A stretch of 56,990 nt of DNA from Stentor coeruleus. Taxonomy: Eukaryota; Ciliophora; Heterotrichea; Heterotrichida; Stentoridae. Under the pieces are notes generated by a model that was not told the origin of the DNA, did not search any database, and worked only from the letters and a program-made list of their open reading frames with translations. The stretch is taken from NCBI GenBank assembly GCA_001970955.1, contig MPUH01000403.1:1-56990 (forward strand), in the 5' to 3' direction. The position numbers and the translations under genes are program-made. This document shows positions 42,201 through 51,210 of the stretch, piece after piece (the stretch's first letter is position 1; every line of letters starts with the position of its first letter).

Positions 42201-42395
42201 TTGTTCAGTTTTTGCTTCGAGTTCTTTAATTTTGTTCAGTCCTACTTCGTATGTATATCTCTTGTGAATAATTATTTGTTTTATCAGTTTTTCTAAAAGG
42301 AAATTATATTGTTTTCTAGATTCTAAGGAAATGTCACAAGAGATACGCAAAGGCTGTTGAATAAAATAATTATTCTTTTCATCATAATTAGTCAT
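39297..42395 (-). CDS. WD40-repeat protein, tandem paralog 1
   Basis: 1032 aa, intronless, ATG at 42395, TAG at 39297. Residues ~20-200 are helical/coiled coil (LEKLIKQIIIHKRYTYEVGL and following). From ~205 there are about 14 WD40 repeats, enough for two seven-bladed propellers. They carry clear G-S-x-D-x-x-I-x-I-W units (SGSIDGLIRIWNLKT, SGSADKTLIIWNIEK, TGSADKTLIIWKIKT, SGSNDNTIIIWSLDT). A short acidic C-terminal module follows (EFTDDIIYNFIKMYD...ILELFSNYF). Propellers act as protein-docking platforms. The next gene encodes a paralog of the same length and plan on the same strand, 208 bp away. The N-terminal module has no known domain, so the pathway is open. Confidence 0.85.
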   Translation of the reverse strand: MTNYDEKNNYFIQQPLRISCDISLESRKQYNFLLEKLIKQIIIHKRYTYEVGLNKIKELEAKTEQILKKSQKNAFYIKNKLKLSKLLEIKRFINQELNHTIKTIEYFILTNFQELDKLSQEAAYLINKKIYSKSDIISLQQLLSRDISESESCVFKKIGKAVASFEKSYIKALLYFSPKVSSDFLKSKFGITTHHTPSSISFIVMPYSCDFFLSGSIDGLIRIWNLKTRLHEFTLNGHEGPITALVLTKNGKVAISGSADKTLIIWNIEKRSLEKHIKNLPSHIKKLELSYDEKYFLSLSENGVLKWWDFETFGETDSSILSSNAIKFNLFSDRYSFILWEENRIIYKNIQEPEDNNHFILDNAKRISTLKISNNNKFILLACEKKIMHLIKSDKIWEYSYCCSHECLINDLAISFNDDFFLTTSQDCRLRYWTLSNKQCKRIFDKYDFSMSKILISRDNNIALTYSSSIGIWNIELAINEYSFEHDKFLSHEFCLSSNGKFLILGRINGSINILDVIDKSFLKIKYHSIKPHCICFSEDKTLVATGSADKTLIIWKIKTGEIVALHAKHTKSINCICINKSNSLVASGSVENVIIVCDIKQKQNLIYLYGHGVIRNLIFIDKSFFIAGSSDNVVYIWDYSLNIRDDIINILTANVDKIVVVGELLSASSKNEIIIYSINKKKVKYNVPIIQVSKIITVNRNFTTIAIGTSHNKLMLWDIKGNKYIITIKKYSIPICAVITEKNKLIIPSEKKFSLIVFDIFRNITEFILKGHKSQINALELSVDENKLASGSNDNTIIIWSLDTRSKEFVLSRYTKEISSLFFTRDNVYLASGYFDGNIKFWNLENKQLAFENYFDSPINSISMTSDNRFLFLGLQNSEVKFYDFEYSAMKILTSFKSPVKKVEVTKDDNYAIFVADGSCLKVWNIRNDCIEIVYTSKENLLNSFAIKKDNLFIYVPSNLSGIAEIKLKNDFIKNNSGFRQDKMQKDAYEIEFTDDIIYNFIKMYDAKSFQRIMNMDSKILELFSNYFYID

Positions 42396-42603
42396 TTATA
42401 AAACAATAGAAGCATTAAATCTTAAATATTTTTATAAGTATATTTCAAAATTAAAGTTGCAGACAATATGCTAAATTTCGATTAACATAAAGTTATTTGA
42501 GATTGCAGGACTTAAAAGCATAAAAATATATGCAAAGCTCCTAATCAATTGCTTCTAACACAAATCAAGTTAAACTTAATTCTATTACTTATAAAACTAG
42601 TAG

Positions 42604-45600
42604 TTAATCTAAAAATAAAAAGTTTCTAAAAAACTTTTCTACTTCTTCATTTCTCTCAGCAATTATTTTCACTAATTCAATATCATAGATTTTTACAAAA
42701 CCATCTAAAACATCCTCAGTAACCTCAACTTCACAGTAATCTTTTTGCTGTTTTTTTCCTTTATTTATAGTATTTTTCAAATTCAATATTGCTAAACCTG
42801 AAAAATCAGAAGGTACATATATATGAGCACAATCTTGACTTATAATAAAACTATTTAGTAAATAGTCTTTAGCTGAATAAACTATCTCAATTTTATGTTT
42901 TTGAATATTCCAAACTTTTAGATTTAAACCTGTAGATATAGAGATACAGTATTTATCATTGCTTGTAATACCAACTTTCATAACAGGAGTTTCAAAATTT
43001 GTTAAAATCATTGATAATTTGCTATCATTGTCATATAATTCAAGATTCGTGTTATGCAAACCTAAAAAAATAAATCGATTATCACTTGTTATGGCTAAAG
43101 ATAGCACACCGCTGCTAAAATTATTTTCACCTACAATTTTTTTCTCATCAAAACTCCATATTTGAACAATCCCATCACTTGACCCAGTTACAAAATAATT
43201 TTTATCCTTTGTCAAGCAAATTGTATTTATTTCCAACATATGCCCAGTCAATAATATGCATCTAAAATTATATTTTAAATCCCAGATTATTATAACACTA
43301 TCAGAAGATACTGTCAAAAGTTTCTGTTCATCTTCAGTTAAAACCATATCATTTATCTGTGATAAATGACCTTCAAGCATAGATATTTTTTTCTGAATTT
43401 TTGCATCATATATTAAAATCACATAGTTTATATTAGTCGCGCATATAAACTTCATATCTTCAGTTAAAACTACACAATTTTTAGTTGACTTGACTTTTAC
43501 TTTGGATATTTTTTTATTTTTTATTGAATCCCATATGAGAATATTTTTTGATTGAGTTTCTATAGCAAAAAAACTATGGGTTTTACTTGCTGCTATGATT
43601 TTGCATGAAGAGTATAGAGGAATAAAATGTTTAATTTTTTTTTTTATCAGACTCCAAACGATGATTTCGTTTTTTGATGCTGAAAAAATGAAATTTTCTA
43701 TAACTTCGATTTTTATTACTTCAGAAGTATGCCCATTGATGATTTGTGACTTGCTTTTTTTGATTAGGTTCCATATGATTACTTGATTATTTGATACTCC
43801 TGAAGCTAAATTTGTTTTGTTTTTGAAAAATGATAAGCTTTTAACAGGTCCAGAATGGCCTTCAAGCCTAGCTCTAAGAGTTTGTTTTATAATATCCCAA
43901 ATAATGATATTCTGATCAAAAGACCCTGAAACCACAACTTTATTATCTTTTCTTATATCTATACAAGTTATTGGAGAACTGTGTTCAGTATGAAAAGCAA
44001 CAATTTCTCTTGTTTTTATATTCCAAACTATGACCTTTTTATCATTTGAACCAGTAGCAACTAATGATATGTCATAAGATAAACATGCACATCGGACTTT
44101 TTTTGTATGATTTTTCATTTGCTTTATACTTTTCTCAATTATGTTGCATAATGCTATTGACCCATCATTACACCCAAATATCAAATATTTACTGTTTTCT
44201 GTTATACAGCATTTTGATGTTATTTTTTCATTACTTTTTATTGATACCTCACGTGAACCAAGTTTTGTATTGAATATTTTTATAGAATTTGAATTTGAGT
44301 AACAGAGAAATAGATTATCATCTTTAGATAAAAATATCTTTGAATATAAAAAGTCATCACTTTGTATTTTTTTCAAGCATATATATGTAGATAAACTCCA
44401 GACTCTTATGCTTTTTCTTGATAAAGTTAAAATAAATTCATCATTTGAGGCAATTTCAAGACAACGAATATTATGGTTGTGGATGCAGCAAAAATCTTGT
44501 TTCCAATTCCCATTATCGTTATAAAATCGAATAATTTTTTTACTATGTGCAATTAAGCTAAAATTGCCGTAGTTTGAAATTTTTAAATTATATGGTTTAT
44601 AAAAATGAATAATAGCAAATATAGGTTCTTCATTTAAATTTAGAATATCTTTGCAAATCAGTTCATTTTTCTCACAATAAATAATATAGTATCTATCATG
44701 AAATAATTTAAAATATTTTGCATCTTTACTTATAACTAAAGTATCAGTATCACCTAAAGATGACATATCCCAACAAATTAAATCAGATGATTTCGATAAT
44801 GATATGAAATATTTATCATCAAATGTCAGTTCAATTTTATGTATAGGTTTAACCATTGCATTTATACTTTTTACAAGTCGTCGTTTTTCAATATCCCAAA
44901 TTATAATGCTTCCTTCATCTGATCCAGAAATTGCTAATTTTCCATCTTTTGTTAGGACCAGTGTATTTACAGGACCTTTATGCCCATAAAAAACATGCTC
45001 TTGTGACTTTGTTTGCAAATTCCACAATCTTAATGTACCATCATGGGACCCTGAAATAAAAAAATTGTTGTTTTTTGATATTTGTATACAAGAAATTGCA
45101 TCACAATGTCCTTCAGATATAAGCCCAAGCTCGTCTTTTAAGAAATTTGATGAGATTTTAGGTGATAAATAAGACAGAATCTTTATGGTTATTTTTTCGT
45201 ATTTGGAAATAAGAGGACTTAGATTTTTAAAAATATTAGCTTGATTTGCGCATATGTCTCTAGAAATAAGATTTTTTAGATTCCGCATTTCATAATTTGT
45301 ATAATTACTTTTATTATATAAAGTTACAGATTCTTGGGATATTTGATTTAGGTCAGTAAAAATTTCTAATATGCACTTTTCTATAGAGTCTATAATTTTT
45401 CTCAGACTTTCAATTAGTTTTTTACTGATATTTTGTAACTCAATCAGTTTATGTTTACTTTTTGTACTAGAGTTTTTCTCTGTAATTCTTTGTAAGGTGT
45501 TGTGAGTTTTTGTTTCAATCTCTTGCATTTTTTTTCTCCCAAGGTCGTAGATATATCTCTTATGAATGGTAATCTGATTTAAATGTTTCTCTATCAAAGC

Positions 45601-45696
45601 ATTTATTTGCTTTTTTGTCTCTAAATCTATAATTAAGCTATCAGATATTGAGCGAGGTAAGTTTGATATACCAAAATAGTTGTCAAGAAAAGCCAT
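42604..45696 (-). CDS. WD40-repeat protein, tandem paralog 2
   Basis: 1030 aa from the ATG at 45696. The frame is open to 45753, but there the codon is TTG. The ATG at 45696 matches the paralog start when the LETKKQ/LESRKQ blocks are aligned. Same architecture as its neighbour: N-terminal helical domain with HLNQITIHKRYIYDLGRKK, then ~14 WD40 repeats (SGSHDGTLRLWNLQT, SGSDEGSIIIWDIEK, TGSNDKKVIVWNIKT, SGSFDQNIIIWDIIK) and an acidic C-terminal module (EVTEDVLDGFVKIYD...VEKFFRNFLFLD). The strongest conservation by eye is in the N-terminal IHKRY segment and the C-terminal module, which may carry the family-specific function. The WD repeats themselves have diverged. Confidence 0.85.
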   Translation of the reverse strand: MAFLDNYFGISNLPRSISDSLIIDLETKKQINALIEKHLNQITIHKRYIYDLGRKKMQEIETKTHNTLQRITEKNSSTKSKHKLIELQNISKKLIESLRKIIDSIEKCILEIFTDLNQISQESVTLYNKSNYTNYEMRNLKNLISRDICANQANIFKNLSPLISKYEKITIKILSYLSPKISSNFLKDELGLISEGHCDAISCIQISKNNNFFISGSHDGTLRLWNLQTKSQEHVFYGHKGPVNTLVLTKDGKLAISGSDEGSIIIWDIEKRRLVKSINAMVKPIHKIELTFDDKYFISLSKSSDLICWDMSSLGDTDTLVISKDAKYFKLFHDRYYIIYCEKNELICKDILNLNEEPIFAIIHFYKPYNLKISNYGNFSLIAHSKKIIRFYNDNGNWKQDFCCIHNHNIRCLEIASNDEFILTLSRKSIRVWSLSTYICLKKIQSDDFLYSKIFLSKDDNLFLCYSNSNSIKIFNTKLGSREVSIKSNEKITSKCCITENSKYLIFGCNDGSIALCNIIEKSIKQMKNHTKKVRCACLSYDISLVATGSNDKKVIVWNIKTREIVAFHTEHSSPITCIDIRKDNKVVVSGSFDQNIIIWDIIKQTLRARLEGHSGPVKSLSFFKNKTNLASGVSNNQVIIWNLIKKSKSQIINGHTSEVIKIEVIENFIFSASKNEIIVWSLIKKKIKHFIPLYSSCKIIAASKTHSFFAIETQSKNILIWDSIKNKKISKVKVKSTKNCVVLTEDMKFICATNINYVILIYDAKIQKKISMLEGHLSQINDMVLTEDEQKLLTVSSDSVIIIWDLKYNFRCILLTGHMLEINTICLTKDKNYFVTGSSDGIVQIWSFDEKKIVGENNFSSGVLSLAITSDNRFIFLGLHNTNLELYDNDSKLSMILTNFETPVMKVGITSNDKYCISISTGLNLKVWNIQKHKIEIVYSAKDYLLNSFIISQDCAHIYVPSDFSGLAILNLKNTINKGKKQQKDYCEVEVTEDVLDGFVKIYDIELVKIIAERNEEVEKFFRNFLFLD

Positions 45697-45773
45697 TATA
45701 TTATTTTTAAAAGCTATTAATTTTAGAATCATATTTGTTATTAGCTCTACCAAGTATTTTTATTTATTATCTA

Positions 45774-46413
45774 ATGCTAAGCTCATTCAAAGTTGTGGAT
45801 CTCTACCTGTAAAGTTACCTCTGACCTTTAGACCTTTACAACCTTAGGTGGTGTTCTCAGCATTATCACTTTCTCAGTTATTCCATATTTGCTGCTTACA
45901 GAGTCCCTACACTATTCTACATCTGCCCCAAAACCATATCTTCTAGTCAAGCCCTTTCAGTCAAAATTTAATTTTTCAGCACTTCATGCAACTCTTTAGT
46001 TATAATCTATATCAACACAAACTTCGAACATTACAGATTTTATTCATTACCACACTTAGTCTTAGATAAAGAAGGGAACATCATAATTATTGGTATATGA
46101 AGTTATAGAAAATCAAATTGAAGGTTGTGGAAGCTGATATGGGGTTGAGCAAAATATAAGGCAATTTGTAATTCTTTATGCTGATATTATAGAGCTTATG
46201 GGATAAAAAAATGGAAATTACCTCAATTTATAGATATTGACCAATGTTAAAAAAATTAAGCACAGACTCAGCTTAGGCCCTGAATGTATTCTAGCTGGGG
46301 ATTTAAAAAAAAGCTCAAGGAAGTATTCGATTTATAAAAACAGAGAAGGCTACAGGATTAGTTATTATCTGAAATTCATCCCAGCTGCAACTACTAAAGG
46401 AAGATTTTATTAA
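45774..46413 (+). pseudogene. Decayed transmembrane-protein gene
   Basis: An ATG at 45774 reads MLSSFKVVDLYL. After a one-base shift the frame continues KVTSDL-stop-TFTTLGGVLSIITFSVIPYLLL, a clear TM helix, and stays readable for ~200 codons (KPYLLVKPFQSKFNF; VYEVIENQIEGCGS; NIRQFVILYADIIELMG; GPECILAGDLKKSSRKY; YRISYYLKFIPAATTKG). There are nine internal stops: five TAG, three TAA, one TGA. F-K-x-x-D-L-Y...F-x-T-x-x-G-G-x-x-S followed by a TM segment is reminiscent of a widespread ciliate membrane-protein family; I cannot name it. It is divergent from WD40 paralog 2, 78 bp away. Confidence 0.6.
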
Positions 46414-47288
46414 GTTAGCACTAATAACTTCATATCTTATCATCCAATGAATAAATTATTTTTACTTATGATATTAAAACTAAATCTGCATATCATATCG
46501 AAATCTATCGCTAAGTTATAATCATCTTTATATTTATATTATTTCTATAGAAAATAATATTCAATAAAGAACTATGCAATTTTTCATAGCTTTTTCCTAG
46601 TTTCATTTGACTCCTGCGCTATATAAGGCAGTATTTTTAGTATAATCAATTTATGTATATTTTTTGTATTTATTTTAAGCTTATTGACTAAAATAGGTCT
46701 AGATTAATACTTTACTTTATACTCGGCAATAGAATTTTCGATTTCTTTGATACAATTCTTACAGAAATATTATAAGATAATACACTCTATCCTTTCTCAA
46801 TAGCTTATTTCTGTCTCATTACCTTAATTTGAAAATAATTCCTGCTTTACTTTACAAAAAATATAACGAATGATATAAGTTTAGTACCTCTCTATTCAAT
46901 AATCGTCTATGATTTTTATAGACTGTGAATAACACTCACGCCAATATAACAAAAGGTATATGCTGATTGCATTATAAGTTGTAATTGTGTTATCAATACC
47001 AATTCTTACATTCATGATCTTCTACACATGGATTTATAATAAATTCATTTCACATTCAGAAGGATCTTAATCGTATTGGTGCTAACTTTAAGCATTCCTA
47101 ACAATTTTATCGAATCTTTTTTATATAAAATCACTGCAAGCCTCTTGAAAATTTTCTCTGCAAATCCTTTAACGCAAAGTTTTCCTATTTTTCTATTCTG
47201 AGATAACTCAAGGATTTTGGATTTCTATTGTCTATCGATTATATTCTGAAGATTTCTTTTATCTGTATAAATTCTGCACACTTTTTAA
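46414..47288. other. Intergenic
   Basis: AT-rich, no gene seen in 875 bp. Confidence 0.5.
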
Positions 47289-47427
47289 AACCCAGTTTTT
47301 TTGAGTTTTTTGAATATTGAAAATATTATTACCCTATATATTAAAAATAATCTTTTTTTTAGAACCCAGTTTTTTTGAGTTTTTTGAATATTGAAAATAT
47401 TATTACCCTATATATTAAAAATAATCT
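47289..47427. repeat. 65-bp direct duplication
   Basis: 47289-47353 and 47363-47427 are identical, separated by a T-run. The second copy abuts the stop codon of the next gene. Confidence 0.85.
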
Positions 47428-47823
47428 CTAGCTTGGAGGATGGGTGTTATTATAAGCATAAGTATTTAAGATGCTTTTAATAGTTTTTTCATGCTTTTTA
47501 TGTATATAAAAGACTTTGCCTATATCGCAAAAGACATTTATGGTGATACAAAAAGCTAGGAAAGTAAGAGGCTTATATGGGACTCGACCTTTTAGGGCAA
47601 AGGCTCCAGTTGCAAACCAAAGGGTCCCAAAAAGCCCACATGTGATATAAAATATGGACTCAATGCCTCTAACATCTTCTGCGATATCATGAGCTTCGTA
47701 TTTGTAAGGCCTTTTTATTAGGTTTACATTCATTTCGATCTCTTCAACCTCAGATTTCTTCTGAAAAAAGTCGTTGGAAAAGTGTCCATACACGATTTTC
47801 TTAAGATTCAAGACCTTGTTCAT
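47428..47823 (-). CDS. Small two-TM membrane protein
   Basis: 131 aa, intronless, ATG at 47823, TAG at 47428. The soluble N-terminal ~52 residues contain an acidic segment (KKSEVEEIEMNVN). Then come two TM helices (about 55-77, ESIFYITCGLFGTLWFATGAF, and 84-102, PLTFLAFCITINVFCDIG) joined by a short RVPYK loop, and a Lys/His-rich tail (FYIHKKHEKTIKS). No family recognised. Size and topology fit a mitochondrial or ER membrane accessory protein, but this is only a guess. Confidence 0.7.
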   Translation of the reverse strand: MNKVLNLKKIVYGHFSNDFFQKKSEVEEIEMNVNLIKRPYKYEAHDIAEDVRGIESIFYITCGLFGTLWFATGAFALKGRVPYKPLTFLAFCITINVFCDIGKVFYIHKKHEKTIKSILNTYAYNNTHPPS

Positions 47824-47960
47824 ATATTTTTATAACAAATTTATAATCAATCTATTTTTTCCCTTACAAACCTATGGGTTTAAACTAAAATCTAAAATTT
47901 ACGTTCAAAATCATAAGAAAAACTCTTCATTTAACTTGTTTCTTATATAAAAAGCTCTAA

Positions 47961-50933
47961 TTACTGAAAATCATCATCATAATCACTCCCATACTCCTCA
48001 ATCTCCTCAGAACTTCCCTTTTCTTCAAAGCTTTTATTTTTCCCAAAAGGCGAATTCTCACTAAGCCCTTTAGAAGAAGCTTTTTTCATCACTTTATCCG
48101 GAGAATCGTCACTAAGTTCATAATTTTCTGAATCTAATAAACTGACTTTCTTATAATGCCCTTTTTCTTCATCAATATCTTCTTCATCCCCTTCCTCATC
48201 CCCTTCTTTAGTTTCATTAACCCCATAATGCATTAAAATCTCTTCTAATTCCTCAATATGCACACAAACCTCAGAAGCTTCTTCAAACTGTAAAGCTTCT
48301 AACATCAATAAAACATGATCTTGTTCCATATCCCCCATACCAATTCTCCTAAGCCCTTCATAAAACTCTTCAGGGGAAATTATCCCACTTTCATCACATT
48401 CAAATACATCCATGACTCCTTTTTTGTTCTGTATGAGTATTTGTGATATAATTTTTAAATAATGTCTAACAACTTTAGCTTTTTCTTCATCTGTAACTTC
48501 ATCATCATCTTGACCTTCAGGGTCTCCATATGCTTTTATAAAATGTTTATATGGGACTTGGTTTATTTTCATGTCGTGGGAATAAAAAAGTAAAGTCATG
48601 TATTTAAAAAGTTTTGCAGGTAAGTCAATTGATGAGTTTTTCAATGCTTTTTTGAAACTGTTTATTGAGATTATCCCAGAATTATCGGTGTCTTGGTTTT
48701 GACAAGCAGAAAAAAGAGAGTCTTTACTAGAAAGCATTATTTGGTTTAGGTTTTCATCGAATTTCTCTTCGTCTTCTGGTGAGAAAATTTCCCAGTCTTC
48801 AGTATTTTTTATTAGTTTTTCTTCGATTGTTTTACCTGTTGATTTTGATTCTAATAGGAATGAGGATAAAGTTTCGATTTCAGATTGACTGTAACTAAAT
48901 GGGGGCTTTTTCAGATAGGAGGATAATTCAGATTTTGTTATGGGTTTTTCTGGGGAAATTGTACTGAAAAGAGTGGGGAAGATTTTGGATTTGGGGATAC
49001 GGTTTATTTGCATACGGAATGAGAAATGCTCGAGGAGGTTTTTGGTTTCGGGGTTGAGTGGGTCTCTTTTTGGAGGGGTTTTGTCTTTGGATTTTTTGGA
49101 TTTTGCCTTATTTTTGGACTTTTCTTTAGTTTCTTCTTCTTTGAGGGTGCTAGGATTGGAAGGATTTTGTTCTAAGGGTTTGACTTTTTCATCAGGAGTT
49201 TTGGTTTTAGGTAATTCTTCTTTGGGGTTTTGTTCTTGTTTTGGCTTTTCTTCGTGTTTTCTCTTGGATTCTTCTTTTTTCTTTGTTTCTTCTATTTTCT
49301 TTGCTTCTTCTTCTTTTTTCTTTGCTTCTTCTTCTTTTTTCTTTTTTTCCTCTTCTTTCTTCCTATTTTCCTCTTCTTTCTTCCTATTTTCCTCTTCTTT
49401 CTTCCTTCTTTCTTCTTCTTTTTTCCTATCTTCCTCTTCTTTCCTCCTATCTTCCTCTTCTTTCCTCCTTCTTTCTTCTTCTTTTTTCCTATTTTCCTCT
49501 TCTTTCCTCCTATCTTCTTCTTCTTTCTTCCTGTTTTCTTCTTCTTTCTTCCTTGCTTCTTCCTCTTTTTTCTTTGCTTCTTCTTTCTTCCTTGCTTCTT
49601 CCTCTTTTTTCTTTGCTTCTTCTTTCTTCCTTGCTTCTTCCTCTTTTTTCTTTGCTTCTTCTTCCTTCTTCCTATTTTCCTCTTCCTTCCTCCTATTTTC
49701 TTCTTCCCTCTTATTATCTTCCTCTACCTTCTTTCTATTTTCCTCTTCCTTCTTCTTAATTTCCGCCCTAATCCTCTCCTCCTCCTCCCTCATCCTCAAC
49801 TCAGCCTTTTCTTCTTCTTCCCTTATCCTCTCCCTCCTATCAAACTCTGCTTTTTTCGTCTCATCTTCATTCTTACTCAAATACTCTTCTAAAACTTTCA
49901 TCTTCCTCCCTTGTTCCTCCACAATACCCATCAATTCTTTAATCTTCATCTCATACCCTCCAACCTTCCCTTGTAATTCCTGATTACTCTTTTTTAATTT
50001 CCCAATCTCATCCTTATATAAATTCTCTTTATTCCCAAATTCCTTATTCCCAGAATCAATCTGTCCTTTAAGCTTTAATATTTCATTCTTAGCTCCAATC
50101 AATTCATTTTTCTTCACTAAACTTTTTTTCTTAAGTTTTTCTAACTCATTAACCCTTTCTTTCCATTTATTAACCTCATCATTTCCGATTTTCAAAGCTG
50201 CAGACAAATCCTCATTTTCTTTTTTTAGATTGTTTACTATGAATGAATTTTGTGTTGTTTTATCTTCAATCACCTGATTCGCTTGTGGGGTTTCTCTTTG
50301 TTTCATTATTTCTTCTAAATGATGTCTTAATCTAGTACATTCGTCTATATAAGCTTGAACTTCAAGTTCGATTTCATTGATTTTTGTTGATCGAATGTTT
50401 CTTTTGAGTTTGATAATTTCATCGTTTTTAGAGTTGATTTCGCTTTTAAGGTCTTTTATTGTAGATTTCAAACTGTTGATTAAATGGGCTGGTTTTATAT
50501 GCTGAGTATGCTCGTTTTGATCCTCACGTTTGTTGAGCTCTTTTTCGATTTGGTTTATTTTTGTACGCAGTCTTGTTATATCTTCATGAAGGTTATTGTT
50601 TTTTAGTTTGAGCGCCATGTTTTCTTCATAAAGACGCTCTTTGTCGATATTCACTCTTCGGGGCTTGAGACGGGTTAGGATTGAGTAGTCAACAAGTTTT
50701 TTCGTCCTTTCTCGACGGAGGTTAATTGGCAAGTGCTTTGATGTTATTGGCCTCTTGCTCTTATAAAGTTCTGATGCTTTTGCACTCACCGGTCTTAGGT
50801 TTTTTTCTTGAATATTTACTTTCTCAAATACATACTCGTCTTCTTTGCTTGATTCTTCTTCTTTATTTGCTGCACTTATTGGGGATTTCTGATTAAGTTT
50901 CCTATATACAGGGTACATTTGTGGAAAAGACAT
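47961..50933 (-). CDS. Long coiled-coil protein with charged helix and EF hands
   Basis: 990 aa, intronless, ATG at 50933, TAA at 47961. The order is: basic N-terminus with a RPVSAKASELYKSKRP-type stretch; YEENMALKLKNNNL leading into long coiled coils (~100-360); and a ~220-residue run of K/E/R repeats (EENRKKEEE-type, ~375-610) expected to form a stiff single alpha-helix. A Pro-rich spacer and a helical domain with degenerate and canonical EF-hand loops follow (DTDNSGIISINSF ~745; DESGIISPEEF ~855), then a very acidic tail. The YEEN-M-x-L-K motif after a basic region recalls IQCE-like ciliary coiled-coil proteins; that is a weak link. Calcium-responsive scaffold at basal body, axoneme or cortex is a reasonable inference. 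Confidence 0.8.
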   Translation of the reverse strand: MSFPQMYPVYRKLNQKSPISAANKEEESSKEDEYVFEKVNIQEKNLRPVSAKASELYKSKRPITSKHLPINLRRERTKKLVDYSILTRLKPRRVNIDKERLYEENMALKLKNNNLHEDITRLRTKINQIEKELNKREDQNEHTQHIKPAHLINSLKSTIKDLKSEINSKNDEIIKLKRNIRSTKINEIELEVQAYIDECTRLRHHLEEIMKQRETPQANQVIEDKTTQNSFIVNNLKKENEDLSAALKIGNDEVNKWKERVNELEKLKKKSLVKKNELIGAKNEILKLKGQIDSGNKEFGNKENLYKDEIGKLKKSNQELQGKVGGYEMKIKELMGIVEEQGRKMKVLEEYLSKNEDETKKAEFDRRERIREEEEKAELRMREEEERIRAEIKKKEEENRKKVEEDNKREEENRRKEEENRKKEEEAKKKEEEARKKEEAKKKEEEARKKEEAKKKEEEARKKEEENRKKEEEDRRKEEENRKKEEERRRKEEEDRRKEEEDRKKEEERRKKEEENRKKEEENRKKEEEKKKKEEEAKKKEEEAKKIEETKKKEESKRKHEEKPKQEQNPKEELPKTKTPDEKVKPLEQNPSNPSTLKEEETKEKSKNKAKSKKSKDKTPPKRDPLNPETKNLLEHFSFRMQINRIPKSKIFPTLFSTISPEKPITKSELSSYLKKPPFSYSQSEIETLSSFLLESKSTGKTIEEKLIKNTEDWEIFSPEDEEKFDENLNQIMLSSKDSLFSACQNQDTDNSGIISINSFKKALKNSSIDLPAKLFKYMTLLFYSHDMKINQVPYKHFIKAYGDPEGQDDDEVTDEEKAKVVRHYLKIISQILIQNKKGVMDVFECDESGIISPEEFYEGLRRIGMGDMEQDHVLLMLEALQFEEASEVCVHIEELEEILMHYGVNETKEGDEEGDEEDIDEEKGHYKKVSLLDSENYELSDDSPDKVMKKASSKGLSENSPFGKNKSFEEKGSSEEIEEYGSDYDDDFQ

Positions 50934-51210
50934 TGTCTTAAGTAATTTTTAATATACAAAATCTTGCTATTTGAATAAGTTAAATGATTATAGATAATAA
51001 TAATTATTCGAATTTCATACCAAAATCACATTATCTTGTATTATATACCAAAAATAATAATAAAAAAAAAGATTAGAAATTAACATGATATATTGAAAGA
51101 AATCTAAACTTTTAATTAATAATCCTATCAATTTATATGACTAAAATAGGTTTGATTTATTCGATAATAATGAGCGGAGGAGTTTTTATGAAAAAAAATA
51201 TATAATATTT
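50934..51210. promoter_or_regulatory. Divergent promoter region (277 bp)
   Basis: The only DNA between two divergent ATGs (50933 minus, 51211 plus), so it must hold both promoters. AT-rich with TATA-like runs; no specific element can be assigned. Confidence 0.5.

Noticed and set aside
45697..45753. N-terminal extension of WD40 paralog 2 (open frame to 45753).
   Set aside because: The codon at 45753 is TTG. Alignment with the neighbouring paralog puts the start at the ATG at 45696.
48940..49983. Long plus-strand frames (up to 347 codons) rich in Ser, Phe and Leu.
   Set aside because: They are antisense to the K/E/R-rich helix of the coiled-coil gene; GAA/AAG repeats leave all antisense frames open.
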